A stretch of DNA of 64,000 bases from Methylibium rhizosphaerae (GCF_006386545.1 NZ_SWAR01000013.1:59091-123090), one strand, 5' to 3'; numbered from the stretch's first letter, positions 27,951 through 38,077 are shown. Numbers and translations: made by a program. The notes: generated by a model from the letters alone, not told the origin.

Positions 27951-28832
27951 TCAGGCGGGCGGCAGCGGGTTGAGTGCCGGCTCGGCGGGCAGCTCGGGCA
28001 ACGGCGCGGGCTGGCCGGCAGGCGCGGCCGCGACGTCATGCACCGCGCGCCAGGCCTGCAGCGCGGCCAGGCAGTAGTGGGTGAACCACAGCGAGGCAAA
28101 GGCGAACACCAGGGTGTACAGCCAGATCGCCACAAAGATGAGGAAAGGCGCCAGCACGATGGTCATGGCGCCGAAGGCCCAGATCAGCGACGGCGCCGCG
28201 CCCAGGTAGCCGGTGACGATGCCGATGCCCAGCAGCGGCCAGCGGTGCTCGCGCATCACGGCCCGTCGCTCGTCGCGGGTGGCGTGGTCGGCCATCGCGT
28301 CGAACGACATCACCCGGTAGGTGAGCCACCCCCAGATGACCGGCGGCAGGACCAGCACCAGCGGCGGCACCAGCCACAGCGGCATGCTCGCCAGCAGCGC
28401 CACCATCGCCAGCAAGGTGGTGCCCACCGAGAACAGCACGCTGCTCCACAGGGGCTCGCCGTGCCGGCGCTCCAGCGCCGGGAATCGGCGGTTGGCCACG
28501 AGGTTGACGATGGCCGGCGTCATGAGCAGCGCCACCAGCAGCAGCGACAGCATCACCAGCGTGGGCACCGCCAGGGCCAGCACGATGAGCGGCGCGATCA
28601 CGGTACGGAAGCCGCCCAGCCCGACTGCTTCCATCCAGCCGAGGGCTGCCTCGACCAGCGCCCAGCTCTCGAGCTGAGCACGCACCGCCACCAGGGCGTC
28701 TTCCCAGAAGAAGTAGCCCAGCACCCCCGCCGAGACGCCGATGATCGCCAGCGGCAGCAGCGACAGGAGGATGACCCGGGGGTGGAAACAATAGGCGCAG
28801 GCGCGCCAGAACGCATCGAGTAGCAGGTTCAT
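27951..28832 (-). CDS. EI24/CysZ-like inner-membrane protein
   Basis: A 293-residue protein with about six membrane segments, among them VILLSLLPLAIIGVSAGVLG, FRTVIAPLIVLALAVPTLVM and LIWAFGAMTIVLAPFLIFVA. The overall pattern, including a MREHRWPLLGIGIVTGYLGA segment, matches the EI24 domain (PF07264) of CysZ-type proteins. CysZ transports sulfate, but many EI24 proteins are uncharacterised. The C-terminus is proline/alanine-rich and probably cytoplasmic. It is the first gene of a pair with the molybdopterin-binding-domain gene. Confidence 0.8.
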   Translation of the reverse strand: MNLLLDAFWRACAYCFHPRVILLSLLPLAIIGVSAGVLGYFFWEDALVAVRAQLESWALVEAALGWMEAVGLGGFRTVIAPLIVLALAVPTLVMLSLLLVALLMTPAIVNLVANRRFPALERRHGEPLWSSVLFSVGTTLLAMVALLASMPLWLVPPLVLVLPPVIWGWLTYRVMSFDAMADHATRDERRAVMREHRWPLLGIGIVTGYLGAAPSLIWAFGAMTIVLAPFLIFVAIWLYTLVFAFASLWFTHYCLAALQAWRAVHDVAAAPAGQPAPLPELPAEPALNPLPPA

Positions 28833-28850
28833 GCGGCGAGGATAACGGCG

Positions 28851-29483
28851 CTAGACCAATCCGTTGCGGATGGCGTAGACGGTGAGTTCCGAGTTGTTGG
28901 ACAGCCCCAGCTTTTCCAGCACGCGCGCGCGGTACACGCTCACCGTCTTGGGACTCAGGGTCAGCTCCTCGGCGATGTCGGACAGGCGCTTGCCCGAGGC
29001 GATCATCACCAGCGTCTGCAGTTCGCGGTCCGAGAGCTTCTCGTGGGCCACCTCGGGCGCCGGCTGGGTGAGGCTTTCCACCAGCATCTGCGCCATCTCG
29101 GGCGTGACGTACTTGCGGCCCTGCGCCACGGTGCGCACCGCCGCGACGATCTGGCCCGGCTCGCCGCCCTTGTTGACGTAACCGAAGGCGCCGGCCCGCA
29201 TGGCGCGCAGGGCGTACTGGTCTTCGGGGTACATCGACACCACCAGCACGCGCACCGGGGAGTTCTCCTCCTTGAGCACGTGCAGCACGTCGAGCCCGCT
29301 GCGGCCGGGCAGGTTGATGTCGAGCACCAGCACGTCGCAGCCCTTGCCGGCGCGCATCAGCGTGCGCAGCTCGCCGTAGTCGCCGGCCTCGCCTACCACC
29401 TCGATGTCCGAGGCATCGGACAAGGTGTCGCGGATGCCGCGGCGGATGAGGGCATGGTCGTCGCAGAGGATCACTTTGATCAT
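28851..29483 (-). CDS. LuxR/NarL-family response regulator
   Basis: A 210-residue regulator from ATG 29483, overlapping the kinase stop by four bases (ATGA). The receiver domain has D8/D9 and phospho-acceptor D55 (VLVLDINLPGRSG) and K in GYVNKGGEP. The C-terminal LuxR HTH is LSDRELQTLVMIASGKRLSD through LSPKTVSVYRARVLEKLGL. It is the output partner of the kinase encoded immediately before it. Target genes are unknown. The layout is that of a NarXL/UhpAB-like pair. Confidence 0.93.
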   Translation of the reverse strand: MIKVILCDDHALIRRGIRDTLSDASDIEVVGEAGDYGELRTLMRAGKGCDVLVLDINLPGRSGLDVLHVLKEENSPVRVLVVSMYPEDQYALRAMRAGAFGYVNKGGEPGQIVAAVRTVAQGRKYVTPEMAQMLVESLTQPAPEVAHEKLSDRELQTLVMIASGKRLSDIAEELTLSPKTVSVYRARVLEKLGLSNNSELTVYAIRNGLV

Positions 29484-30661
29484 AGGGTTCCCCAGGAGGT
29501 GGGGTCGTTCCAGTCGTCGTCGGTGACGTCGTCGTGGATGTCCAGCGGTATGGGCTTGCTGGGCGTGCCGGGCAGCGGCACCGACAGGATCAGGGTGGTG
29601 CCGCCGGGCCCGCTGCTGAGGTCGACCCAGCCGCCCACGGTGGCGGCCCGCTCGTGCAGGCCGCGGATGCCGAACGAACGGGCCTTGGCCAGGTCCACGG
29701 CCGACAGCCCCCGGCCGTTGTCGCTCACTTCGAGCGAGAGCACGCCGCCGGCCACCGCCAGGTCGACCTGCACCTTGCTCGCCTGCGCATGCTTGCTCAC
29801 GTTGGTGAGCGCTTCCTGGGCGGTGCGGTAGGCCACCAGGGCCACGCCGGCCGGCCACTGCGGCGAATCGCCGCCCACGCCCAGGTTCGAGAAGGTGGTG
29901 GCGATGCCGCTTCGCTTCTCGAAGCGCTGCGTCATCCACTGCAGGGCCGCCACCAGGCCTTGCTCGAGGATGGCCGGGCGCAGGTTGTGCATGATGCGCT
30001 GGCTCGCCTCGATGGCATGGGTCACCGTTTCGAGCGCCTGCTGGGCCCGCTCGACCACCACCGGGTTCTGGGCATGCCGCGCGATCCAGGCCAGGTCGAA
30101 CTTCACCGCGGTGAGCGAGCCGCCGACGTCGTCATGGATCTCCCGGGCAATGGCGGCGCGCTCGGCCTCCACGCTGGTCTGGAGGTGATGGGTGAGCTCG
30201 CGCAGGCGCTCCTGGGAGCGGCCGAGTTCGTGGTCGGCCTGCAGCTTGGCCCGTAGCGCCTCGGTGGCCTCGATGGCATGCAGCATGGCCGGCACCAGCC
30301 GCGTGAGGTTGTTCTTCAGCAGGTAGTCCGACGCGCCATTGCGCATGGCGGCCACCGCCACGTCCTCGCCGATCTCGCCCGACACCAGGATGAACGGCAC
30401 CAGCGAACCCATCGACTTGAGGATGTCCAGCGCCACCAGGCCCGAAAACCCGGGCAGGTTGTAGTCGGACAGGATGACGTCCCAGGGCTGCTTGAGCGCC
30501 TGGCGGTATTCGGCCTCGGACTCGACCCGGCGCGCGTCGGCGTCGATGCCGCCCCGCACCAGGTGGGCCAGCATGAGCTGGTGGTCCAGCTCGGAATCCT
30601 CCAGGTGCAGCACACGCAGACGGCGCGTCTGGTGCGACGGGATGGGATTGGGCGGCGTCAT
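29480..30661 (-). CDS. Receiver domain fused to a NarX-type histidine kinase
   Basis: A 393-residue cytoplasmic protein. An N-terminal receiver (about 14-130) has VLHLEDSELD and phospho-acceptor D66 (ILSDYNLPGFSG). A HisKA_3 dimerisation box follows, with H176 (AIAREIHDDVGGSL), and then the ATPase domain (TAQEALTNVSKHAQ, LEVSDNGRGL, GIRGLHERA). There is no membrane segment or sensory domain of its own, so input probably arrives by phosphotransfer to the receiver from another kinase. Its output is the LuxR-type regulator encoded next. Confidence 0.92.
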   Translation of the reverse strand: MTPPNPIPSHQTRRLRVLHLEDSELDHQLMLAHLVRGGIDADARRVESEAEYRQALKQPWDVILSDYNLPGFSGLVALDILKSMGSLVPFILVSGEIGEDVAVAAMRNGASDYLLKNNLTRLVPAMLHAIEATEALRAKLQADHELGRSQERLRELTHHLQTSVEAERAAIAREIHDDVGGSLTAVKFDLAWIARHAQNPVVVERAQQALETVTHAIEASQRIMHNLRPAILEQGLVAALQWMTQRFEKRSGIATTFSNLGVGGDSPQWPAGVALVAYRTAQEALTNVSKHAQASKVQVDLAVAGGVLSLEVSDNGRGLSAVDLAKARSFGIRGLHERAATVGGWVDLSSGPGGTTLILSVPLPGTPSKPIPLDIHDDVTDDDWNDPTSWGTL

Positions 30662-30741
30662 AGGCCGATCTTATGAAGTTGTTGGCTGCGCAAATCAACC
30701 CCAAACAGTGAAATTGGACCGGCTTTACCTGCGTCATCGCC

Positions 30742-30769
30742 TCAATACGGGCAGGTTCCGTGCCGAAAA
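30742..30769 (+). promoter_or_regulatory. Possible sigma-28 promoter before the CheZ-like gene
   Basis: TCAA (30742-30745), 16 bases, then GCCGAAAA (30762-30769), resembling TAAA-N15-GCCGATAA. It is less exact than the cheY promoter and off by one in spacing. Confidence 0.35.
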
Positions 30770-30881
30770 ATTCTAGCAACCGATGCCGCGGGACGGCCCG
30801 CCGTGGCCGGCCCTCCCGAAGCCGCGATTCTGAAGCGCTCAGACCGACCCACTTTTGCTGCCATTGCTGGAGCGACCGACG

Positions 30882-31340
30882 ATGCTGACCCCCGAAGCGA
30901 TGCCAGACGATCCCCCCGGCGGAACGATTCCGCTGCTGATGGCCGCCGACCTGCAGGACCACCTGATGGTGGCCAGCAACGACCTCGATCGTCTGCAGCG
31001 CCTGTTGTCGGACACCTGCGATGCGCTGATGCAGCGCTTCTACGGTGCCTCGGCCGAACTGACGCGGGCCATGGATGCCAACGGCGGCGCGGTGGACGGC
31101 GCCGCGGTTGCGGCGGCCATGCAGGAGCTGGGGGCCGCAGTGACCGCACTGCAGTTCCAGGACATGGCGTCCCAGCTCATCAACCACACCCACCGGCGGC
31201 TGCGCAATTGCGCGGACCAGCTGGCCCGCGACGCGATGGGCGACGACGAGGACGGCGCGGCCGTGGTGGAAGAGGCCCCGCTGCGGCCCAACCCGGTGAC
31301 CCAGGACGAGATGGACGCGGGCTCGATAGAGCTGTTCTAA
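30882..31340 (+). CDS. CheZ-like chemotaxis-associated protein
   Basis: A 152-residue acidic protein from ATG 30882, preceded by TGGAG nine bases upstream. The helical middle ends in ALQFQDMASQLINHTHRRL, similar to the LQFQD catalytic helix of CheZ-type CheY-P phosphatases. The C-terminus is short and acidic, ending IELF. The gene precedes cheY, cheA and cheW, supporting a role as phosphatase or adaptor in chemotaxis. It is shorter than E. coli CheZ (about 214), so this is a related rather than orthologous protein. Confidence 0.65.
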   Translation: MLTPEAMPDDPPGGTIPLLMAADLQDHLMVASNDLDRLQRLLSDTCDALMQRFYGASAELTRAMDANGGAVDGAAVAAAMQELGAAVTALQFQDMASQLINHTHRRLRNCADQLARDAMGDDEDGAAVVEEAPLRPNPVTQDEMDAGSIELF

Positions 31341-31364
31341 AGAAACCGCCTCGTCAACCGATAT
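31338..31364 (+). promoter_or_regulatory. Sigma-28 (FliA) promoter of the cheY-cheA-cheW-receptor operon
   Basis: TAAAG starts at 31338, and after TAAA and exactly 15 bases comes ACCGATAT (31357-31364), close to TAAA-N15-GCCGATAA. The -35 element overlaps the stop codon of the CheZ-like gene. cheY begins 40 bases further on. Confidence 0.7.
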
Positions 31365-31404
31365 CGCATTCGATTTCCCTTACGGATTCTTCTCGGAGAG
31401 CAAC

Positions 31405-31767
31405 ATGCATTCAATCCTCGCCGTGGACGACTCGGCTTCCATGCGCCAGATGGTCAGCTTCACGCTCAAGAGCGCGGGCTACAACGTGGTGGAGGCGGTG
31501 GACGGCCAGGATGCCTGGGAAAAGGCGGGCGGCCGCCAGTTCGACCTGGTGCTCACCGACCAGAACATGCCCCGCATGGACGGCATCAGCCTGACCAAGA
31601 AGCTGCGCGACAACCCGCAGTTCAAGGCCACGCCCATCCTCATCCTGACCACCGAGTCCAGTGACCAGATGAAGCAGGCCGGCCGCTCCGCCGGCGCCAC
31701 CGGCTGGCTGGTGAAGCCGTTCGACCCGGTGAAGCTGATCGAGGTCATCAAGAAAGTCATCAAGTAA
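31405..31767 (+). CDS. cheY: Chemotaxis response regulator CheY
   Basis: A 120-residue single receiver domain: acidic pocket D8/D9, phospho-acceptor D52 (LVLTDQNMPRMDG), switch threonine 82/83 (ILTTESSD), and K104 (WLVKPFDP). Phosphorylated by CheA, it would bind the flagellar motor or, in this class, serve the cluster's receptors. GGAGAGCAAC precedes the ATG. It lies first in a run with cheA, cheW and three receptor genes behind the sigma-28 promoter. Confidence 0.93.
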   Translation: MHSILAVDDSASMRQMVSFTLKSAGYNVVEAVDGQDAWEKAGGRQFDLVLTDQNMPRMDGISLTKKLRDNPQFKATPILILTTESSDQMKQAGRSAGATGWLVKPFDPVKLIEVIKKVIK

Positions 31768-31806
31768 CCGTTCGCCCCAGACGACCACAACGACAAGGAG
31801 CGCGCC

Positions 31807-33954
31807 ATGGGCGAGATGACTTCCGAAGGTTCCAACCTCGGCGCAGGCATCGACCTGAGCCAGTTCTATCAAGTCTTCTTCGAAGAGGCCGGCGAGAACC
31901 TCGAGCGCATGGAGCAGCTGCTGCTCGAGCTCGACATCGAGGCGGCCGACGACGAGGAACTCAACGCGATCTTCCGCTGCGCGCATTCCATCAAGGGCGG
32001 CGCCGCCACGTTCGGCTTTTCCGACGTGGCCGAGCTCACCCACCAGATGGAGACGCTGCTGGACAAGCTGCGCCGCCACGAACTCGAGCCCACCTCGCAG
32101 ATGGTGGACGTGCTGCTGGCCTCCGGCGACGCGCTGAAGGCGCAGCTGGCCCGCCACCAGGGCTCGGGCAGCGAGATCATCGACACCACCGACCTGCTGG
32201 CCAACATCCGCGCGCTGGTGGCCGGCGAGACGCCGGCGGCCGTGGTGTCCACGCCGACCATCGTGCACAACAGCCGCGAGCAGGAGCTCGAGGCGGCCGC
32301 CGATGCGCACGCCGCGAAGATCGCCGGCAAGTACGTGCTCGAACTCACCATCGGCCCGCTGGAAAGCCCGGCACCGGCCGACAGCGTGGTCGAGCTGTTC
32401 AAGGAGATCGTCGACCTCGGCACCATCGAGGCGGTGGACGGCGGCATGATGCAGGACGGCCTGCGCCGCTTCAAGGTCATCACCGCCAGCTCCGAGGCCG
32501 AGCTGCTCGACCTGTTCGGCTTCCACGTCGGCCGCGAGCATGTGAAGTTCCTGCCGTGGGGCGGCGAGAACGTCGCGCCAGGCTACGGCTTCTTCAAGGA
32601 CAACCCCGGCGCGCCGCACGACCATGAGCCCGATCCGGGCTACGGCTTCTTCGAGGACGCGCCCGGCGCACCGGCCGGCGACGCCGCCACCGAACGCCTG
32701 GATGCCGCGCCGGTCGAGCAGAAGCCCGCCGCTCCCGCGGCCGCCAAGCCGGCGGCCAAGGCCGAAGCCAAGGCGCCGGCCGCCTCGCTCGAATCGGCCA
32801 CGCTGCGCGTGTCGGTCGAGAAGGTGGACCAGCTCATCAACCTGGTCGGCGAACTCGTCATCAACCAGGCCATGCTGGCCCAGAACAGCCGCGACCTGGA
32901 CCCCCAGGCGCACCAGCAGCTGATGGCCGGCCTGGGCGACCTGGAGCGCAACACGCGCGACCTCCAGGAAGCGGTGATGTCGATCCGCATGATCCCGATG
33001 TCCACCGTGTTCAACCGCTTCCCGCGCATGCTGCGCGACCTGGCTTCCAAGCTGGGCAAGAAGGTCGAACTGGTGACGCAGGGCGAAGCCACCGAGCTGG
33101 ACAAGGGCCTGGTCGAGAAGATCACCGACCCGCTGACCCACCTGGTGCGCAACTCCTGCGACCACGGCATCGAGCTGCCGGCCGACCGCCTGGCCAAGGG
33201 CAAGAGCGAGACCGGCACCATCACGCTGTCGGCCTCGCACCAGGGCGGCAGCATCGTCATCGAGGTGCGCGACGACGGCCGCGGCCTGTCGCGCGAGAAG
33301 CTGCTCAAGAAGGCGCGCGAGCGCGGCCTGCATGCGCCGGACTCGTTCACCGACCAGGAAGTCTGGGGCCTCATCTTCGAACCCGGCTTCTCCACCGCCG
33401 AGCAGGTGACCGACGTGTCCGGCCGCGGCGTGGGCATGGACGTGGTGAAGAAGAACATCACGGCCCTGGGCGGCACGGTCGAGATCGACTCGGCCGAAGG
33501 CTACGGCATGCGCGTGGCCGTGAGGCTGCCGCTCACGCTGGCCATCATGGACGGCATGAGCGTGGGCGTCGGCGAGGAGGTCTACATCCTGCCGCTGTCC
33601 TCGGTGGTCGAGAGCTTCCAGGTGCAGCCCAACATGATCAAGACCATCGGCGGCTCCGGCCGCGTGGTCGAGGTGCGCCAGGAATACATGCCGGTGGTCG
33701 AACTCGAACGCGTGTTCGACGTGCCGCGCTTCGACTTCGAGCATGTGAGCTCGATCATGGTGGTGGTGGAGGCCGAAGGCGGCCGCATCGCGATGCTGGT
33801 GGACGAGCTGCTCGGCCAGCAGCAGGTGGTGGTGAAGAACCTCGAAGCCAACTACCGCAAGGTCAACGACGTGTCGGGCGCCACCATCATGGGCGACGGC
33901 CGCGTGGCCCTGATCCTCGACGTGGGCAGCCTCGTGCGCCGCTCGCGTCACTGA
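31807..33954 (+). CDS. cheA: Chemotaxis histidine kinase CheA
   Basis: A 715-residue kinase. The HPt domain has H60 (CAHSIKGGAATFGF). A middle domain (about 170-255) may be the CheY-docking P2 part. It is followed by a linker with two copies of GYGFFxDxPGAP about 19 residues apart. The dimerisation domain (RVSVEKVDQLINLVGELVIN), ATPase domain (LVRNSCDHGIELP, VRDDGRGLSREKL, GRGVGMDVVKKNI) and C-terminal CheW-like domain follow. It phosphorylates CheY in response to receptor state, coupled through CheW encoded next. Confidence 0.96.
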   Translation: MGEMTSEGSNLGAGIDLSQFYQVFFEEAGENLERMEQLLLELDIEAADDEELNAIFRCAHSIKGGAATFGFSDVAELTHQMETLLDKLRRHELEPTSQMVDVLLASGDALKAQLARHQGSGSEIIDTTDLLANIRALVAGETPAAVVSTPTIVHNSREQELEAAADAHAAKIAGKYVLELTIGPLESPAPADSVVELFKEIVDLGTIEAVDGGMMQDGLRRFKVITASSEAELLDLFGFHVGREHVKFLPWGGENVAPGYGFFKDNPGAPHDHEPDPGYGFFEDAPGAPAGDAATERLDAAPVEQKPAAPAAAKPAAKAEAKAPAASLESATLRVSVEKVDQLINLVGELVINQAMLAQNSRDLDPQAHQQLMAGLGDLERNTRDLQEAVMSIRMIPMSTVFNRFPRMLRDLASKLGKKVELVTQGEATELDKGLVEKITDPLTHLVRNSCDHGIELPADRLAKGKSETGTITLSASHQGGSIVIEVRDDGRGLSREKLLKKARERGLHAPDSFTDQEVWGLIFEPGFSTAEQVTDVSGRGVGMDVVKKNITALGGTVEIDSAEGYGMRVAVRLPLTLAIMDGMSVGVGEEVYILPLSSVVESFQVQPNMIKTIGGSGRVVEVRQEYMPVVELERVFDVPRFDFEHVSSIMVVVEAEGGRIAMLVDELLGQQQVVVKNLEANYRKVNDVSGATIMGDGRVALILDVGSLVRRSRH

Positions 33955-33978
33955 ACCGACTGAAGAAGGAGAGATGCC

Positions 33979-34464
33979 ATGGGCATGATGGAAAAACTCG
34001 ACACCGCAGAGAAGGTGCAGACGCTCGCCCGCGAGTACCTCACCTTCCGCCTGGGCGCCGAAGAGTACGGCATCGACATCCTGAAGGTGCAGGAAATCCG
34101 CGGCTACGAGCAGCCCACCCGCATCGCCAATGCGCCGGGCTTCCTCAAGGGCGTGGTCAACCTGCGCGGCACCATCGTGCCGATCGTGGACCTGCGCCTG
34201 CGCTTCCATTGCGAAAGCGCCGAATACAACGGCTTCACCGTCTCGATCATCCTGCACATCGGCAACCGCACCATCGGCGCGGTGGTCGACTCGGTGAGCG
34301 ACGTGCTGGAGATCCCTGCCGAGGCGGTGAAGCCCGCGCCGGAGATGAAGTCCGCCGTCGATTCGGGCTACATCCAGGGCCTGGCCCAGATGGGCGAGCG
34401 CATGGTGATCCTGCTCGACATCGAAGGCATGTTGCTGAGCGAAGACATGGGCCTGGTCGGCTGA
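33979..34464 (+). CDS. cheW: Chemotaxis coupling protein CheW (first copy)
   Basis: A 161-residue CheW that bridges chemoreceptors and CheA. Motifs are [21 protein letters not shown] (opening), [20 protein letters not shown] and [13 protein letters not shown]. It starts 24 bases after cheA with AAGGAGAGATGCC upstream. A second, about 60-70% similar copy lies at 39966-40493 after three receptor genes, suggesting different receptor pairings or duplication together with receptors. Confidence 0.95.
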   Translation: MGMMEKLDTAEKVQTLAREYLTFRLGAEEYGIDILKVQEIRGYEQPTRIANAPGFLKGVVNLRGTIVPIVDLRLRFHCESAEYNGFTVSIILHIGNRTIGAVVDSVSDVLEIPAEAVKPAPEMKSAVDSGYIQGLAQMGERMVILLDIEGMLLSEDMGLVG

Positions 34465-34504
34465 GCGCCGCCCGTCCCCTTCCCGATCCAAGGAGCGGTA
34501 CCCC

Positions 34505-36256
34505 ATGCAACTCAAGAACATGAAGCTGGGGCTGCGCCTCGGCTTCGGCTTCGCGGCCGTGCTGATGCTGATGATCGGCATGGCCGCCGTCGGCGCGATC
34601 CGTCTGAACGAGATCGTCTTCCTCAACACCAAGCTCAACGCCGACTCGGACCGGCAGACGCTGGCGCTGCAGTGGAAGGGCGAGACCCGCCTGAACCTCA
34701 TGCGCACCATGGCCATCGGCAAGTCCGGCAACCAGGCCGAACTCACCGCCTACCTGCAACCGCAGATGAAGGACACCTCGGCGCAGATCACCGAGCTGCA
34801 GAAGAAGCTCGAGTCGATGGTGACGAGCGAGTCCGAGAAGAAGCTGATGGAGACGATCGCCGAGCGCCGCAAGGCCTACGTCGGCATCCGCAACAGCATC
34901 TTCGACGCCTTCAAGGCCGGCGACAGCGCCGGTGCGCAGGCCCGGCTCGACAGCGAGCTCGCCCCTGCTTCCGACGCCTACCTCGCCGCCATCACGGCGC
35001 TGGCCGACTACCTGGGCAACGAACTCGCGACGGACAGCCCACTCCTGGAGGCCAAGGCCAGCCAGGGCCGCTTCCTGCTCCTGGGCCTCGCAATGGCCGC
35101 GCTGCTGGTGGGCGGCGTGCTCGCCTGGCTGATCACCCGCTCGGTCACGCAGCCGCTGGCCCGCGCCATCGACGCCACCCGCAGCGTGGCGCAAGGCGAC
35201 CTGTCGCAACCCATCAACAACGACCGGCGCGACGAAGTCGGTCAGCTCCTGCAGACCCTGGCCGACATGCAGAACAGCCTGCGCCAGATGGTCTCCGGCA
35301 TCCGCCAGACCACGGAGAGCATCACCACCGCCAGCACCGAGATCGCGGCCGGCAACCAGGACCTTTCCGGCCGCACCGAGCAGACGGCCAGCAGCCTGCA
35401 GCAGACCGCCAGCTCGATGGAGCAGCTCACCGGCACGGTGAAGCAGACCGCCGACTCGGCCCGCACCGCCAACCAGCTGGTCAGCTCGGCCTCGGCCTCT
35501 GCCGCCAAGGGCGGCGAGGTGGTGTCCGAAGTGGTGGCCACGATGGACGAGATCACGGCTTCCAGCAGGAAGATCGCCGACATCATCGGCGTGATCGACG
35601 GCATCGCCTTCCAGACCAACATCCTGGCGCTCAACGCCGCGGTGGAAGCCGCCCGCGCCGGCGAACAGGGCCGCGGCTTCGCGGTGGTGGCCGGCGAAGT
35701 GCGCAGCCTCGCGCAGCGCAGCGCCGAAGCCGCCAAGGAGATCAAGAGCCTGATCGGCGCCTCGGTCGAGCGTGTCGAAACCGGCTCGAAGCTGGTGCAG
35801 GACGCCGGCAGCACCATGGCCGAGATCGTGGCCAGCGTGAAGCGGGTCAACGACATCATCGGCGAGATCACCGCAGCTGCCTCCGAACAGAGCGATGGCA
35901 TCGGGCAGGTCAACACCGCGGTCACCCAGCTCGACCAGATGACCCAGCAGAACGCCGCGCTGGTGGAAGAAAGCGCGGCGGCGGCCGAGTCGCTCAAGGG
36001 CCAGGCCTACAAGCTGGCCGACGTGGTGGGCCGCTTCAGGCTGTCCACCGAGGCCACTTGGCATGCGCGCTTCCAGGCGCAGGCGCAGGCACAGGCGAAG
36101 GTCGAGCCGGCCAAGGCCCCGCCCAAGCCGGCCGCAGCTGAAGTCAAGCCCACGGCTCTCGCAGCCTCCCCGGCTGCCGCCCCGGTCGCAGCGCCCCTTG
36201 CCGCACCCATGGTCAGCGTGCCGGCCGCGGCCGGCGACGACTGGGAAACCTTCTGA
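34505..36256 (+). CDS. Methyl-accepting chemotaxis protein 1 (four-helix-bundle sensor)
   Basis: A 583-residue chemoreceptor. The first membrane helix (about 12-32) and second (about 190-212, [20 protein letters not shown]) flank a helical periplasmic sensor of the 4HB_MCP type. HAMP follows, then the class-36H-like signalling hairpin with [20 protein letters not shown]. The tail is alanine/proline-rich and ends DDWETF, matching the NWETF pentapeptide that tethers CheR in E. coli. Ligand unknown. It is preceded by AAGGAG and follows cheW by 40 bases. Confidence 0.95.
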   Translation: MQLKNMKLGLRLGFGFAAVLMLMIGMAAVGAIRLNEIVFLNTKLNADSDRQTLALQWKGETRLNLMRTMAIGKSGNQAELTAYLQPQMKDTSAQITELQKKLESMVTSESEKKLMETIAERRKAYVGIRNSIFDAFKAGDSAGAQARLDSELAPASDAYLAAITALADYLGNELATDSPLLEAKASQGRFLLLGLAMAALLVGGVLAWLITRSVTQPLARAIDATRSVAQGDLSQPINNDRRDEVGQLLQTLADMQNSLRQMVSGIRQTTESITTASTEIAAGNQDLSGRTEQTASSLQQTASSMEQLTGTVKQTADSARTANQLVSSASASAAKGGEVVSEVVATMDEITASSRKIADIIGVIDGIAFQTNILALNAAVEAARAGEQGRGFAVVAGEVRSLAQRSAEAAKEIKSLIGASVERVETGSKLVQDAGSTMAEIVASVKRVNDIIGEITAAASEQSDGIGQVNTAVTQLDQMTQQNAALVEESAAAAESLKGQAYKLADVVGRFRLSTEATWHARFQAQAQAQAKVEPAKAPPKPAAAEVKPTALAASPAAAPVAAPLAAPMVSVPAAAGDDWETF

Positions 36257-36294
36257 TCCATCACACGAACAACCAGAACAGCACCGAGGAACAC

Positions 36295-38028
36295 ATGAAC
36301 TTCATCAGCCTGATGCGCAACTTCACGATCCGCATGCGGATGCTCGGCGCCATTGCCGTGGTGCTCGTGCTGCTGGCCCTGGTGGGCGGTGCGGGGCTGA
36401 TGGGCCTGTACCGCACCGAACGGCTGAGCGAGGACTTCACCTCGGGCACCTACATGGCCACCATGCGCATGGGAGCGCTGCGCACCGCGATCGCCGAGGT
36501 CCAGCGCAACGAGAAGGACCTCGTCATCAGTTACGAGAAGCCGGAAGAGGTGGCGCGCCACAAGGTCACCTGGATCAAGGCGCAGGACCAGGTGGCGACC
36601 GCGGCGAAGGCCCTCGCCGAGAGCCAGCATGGCGACGGCGCGGCGCTGGTGCAGGAAATCGCCGCGCTGATGGTCACCCATGCCAAGGAAGCCACCCCGG
36701 TGATCGCCCAGCTCGAGGCGAGCGCCTACGACACCGCCACCGTCGCCAACCGCATGCTGGGCCGCGCCAAGGGCTCGATGGACCAGGCCGAGGCCAAGCT
36801 CGCCGAACTGGGTGCCAGGCTCGAAGCCGACGCCAAGGCCGCGGGCCAGGCCCGCGTCACTGCGGTCAACCAGACCGTCTGGCTGTTCGGCGCGGTGGTC
36901 GTGGCTGCGATCGCGATCGTGATCCCGCTCACGCTGCTGAACATGGTGTCGATCTGCCGGCCGATGGAAGAGGCCCGCGAGCTGACCGCCGCCATCGCCA
37001 AGGGCGACCTGACCCAGCACATCCACAGCAAGGGCCGCGACGAGGCCGCGCAGATGCTCGGTGCGCTCGAGGAGATGCAGACCTCGCTGCGCAGCATGGT
37101 GAGCCAGGTGCGCCAGAGCACCGACAGCATCACCACCGCCAGCTCGGAGATCGCGGCCGGCAACCAGGACCTCTCTGGCCGCACCGAGCAGGCCGCCAGC
37201 AACCTGCAGCAGACCGCCTCTTCGATGGAACAGCTCACCGGCACGGTGAAGCAGACGGCCGACTCGGCCCGCACCGCCAACCAGCTGGTCAGCTCCGCCT
37301 CCGCCTCGGCCGCCAAGGGCGGCGACGTGGTGTCGCAGGTGGTGAACACCATGGACGACATCAGCGCCAGCTCGAAGAAGATCGCCGACATCATCGGCGT
37401 GATCGACGGCATCGCCTTCCAGACCAACATCCTGGCGCTGAATGCGGCGGTGGAAGCCGCCCGTGCCGGCGAACAGGGCCGCGGCTTCGCAGTCGTGGCC
37501 GGCGAAGTGCGCAGCCTGGCGCAGCGCAGCGCCGAGGCCGCCAAGGAGATCAAGAGCCTGATCGGCGCCTCGGTCGAGCGGGTCGAGACCGGCTCGAAGC
37601 TGGTGCAGGACGCCGGCAGCACCATGGCCGAGATCGTGGCCAGCGTGAAGCGGGTCAACGACATCATCGGCGAGATCACTGCGGCTGCGTCCGAACAGAG
37701 CAACGGCATCGGCCAGGTCAACACCGCCGTCACCCAGCTCGACCAGATGACCCAGCAGAACGCCTCGCTGGTCGAAGAAAGCGCCGCGGCGGCCGAGTCG
37801 CTCAAGGACCAGGCCTACAAGCTGGCCGACGTGGTGGGCCGCTTCAAGCTGTCCGGCGAGGTAGCGACGGCCGCACGCGTGCAGCCCCAGCCGCAGCCGC
37901 AGCCCCAGGTCCAGTCTCCGTTGAAGGTGGAACCGCCGGTGCAGCGTGCCGCCGCCGTCGAAGCGAAGCCGGCAGCCCCGGTCGAGGTGGCCACCGCCAA
38001 GGCGGACGACGACTGGACCTCGTTCTGA
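36295..38028 (+). CDS. Methyl-accepting chemotaxis protein 2
   Basis: A 577-residue chemoreceptor: first membrane helix at about 18-38 ([20 protein letters not shown]), a helical periplasmic domain distinct in sequence from receptor 1, second helix near 195-215 ([20 protein letters not shown]), HAMP, and a signalling domain nearly identical to receptor 1. The tail has a [12 protein letters not shown] linker and ends DDWTSF, a changed version of the CheR-tethering pentapeptide. It starts 39 bases after receptor 1. Ligand unknown. Confidence 0.95.
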   Translation: MNFISLMRNFTIRMRMLGAIAVVLVLLALVGGAGLMGLYRTERLSEDFTSGTYMATMRMGALRTAIAEVQRNEKDLVISYEKPEEVARHKVTWIKAQDQVATAAKALAESQHGDGAALVQEIAALMVTHAKEATPVIAQLEASAYDTATVANRMLGRAKGSMDQAEAKLAELGARLEADAKAAGQARVTAVNQTVWLFGAVVVAAIAIVIPLTLLNMVSICRPMEEARELTAAIAKGDLTQHIHSKGRDEAAQMLGALEEMQTSLRSMVSQVRQSTDSITTASSEIAAGNQDLSGRTEQAASNLQQTASSMEQLTGTVKQTADSARTANQLVSSASASAAKGGDVVSQVVNTMDDISASSKKIADIIGVIDGIAFQTNILALNAAVEAARAGEQGRGFAVVAGEVRSLAQRSAEAAKEIKSLIGASVERVETGSKLVQDAGSTMAEIVASVKRVNDIIGEITAAASEQSNGIGQVNTAVTQLDQMTQQNASLVEESAAAAESLKDQAYKLADVVGRFKLSGEVATAARVQPQPQPQPQVQSPLKVEPPVQRAAAVEAKPAAPVEVATAKADDDWTSF

Positions 38029-38077
38029 GCCGGTCCGGCCGCTTCAGTCTCTCTCCTCAAAAGTACCCACGAGTCCC

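Noticed and set aside
31411..34746. Very long minus-strand open frame opposite cheY-cheA-cheW
   Set aside because: It is antisense to three well-supported genes and its translation is low-complexity (His/Ala/Leu/Val-rich), as expected from strong third-position GC bias.
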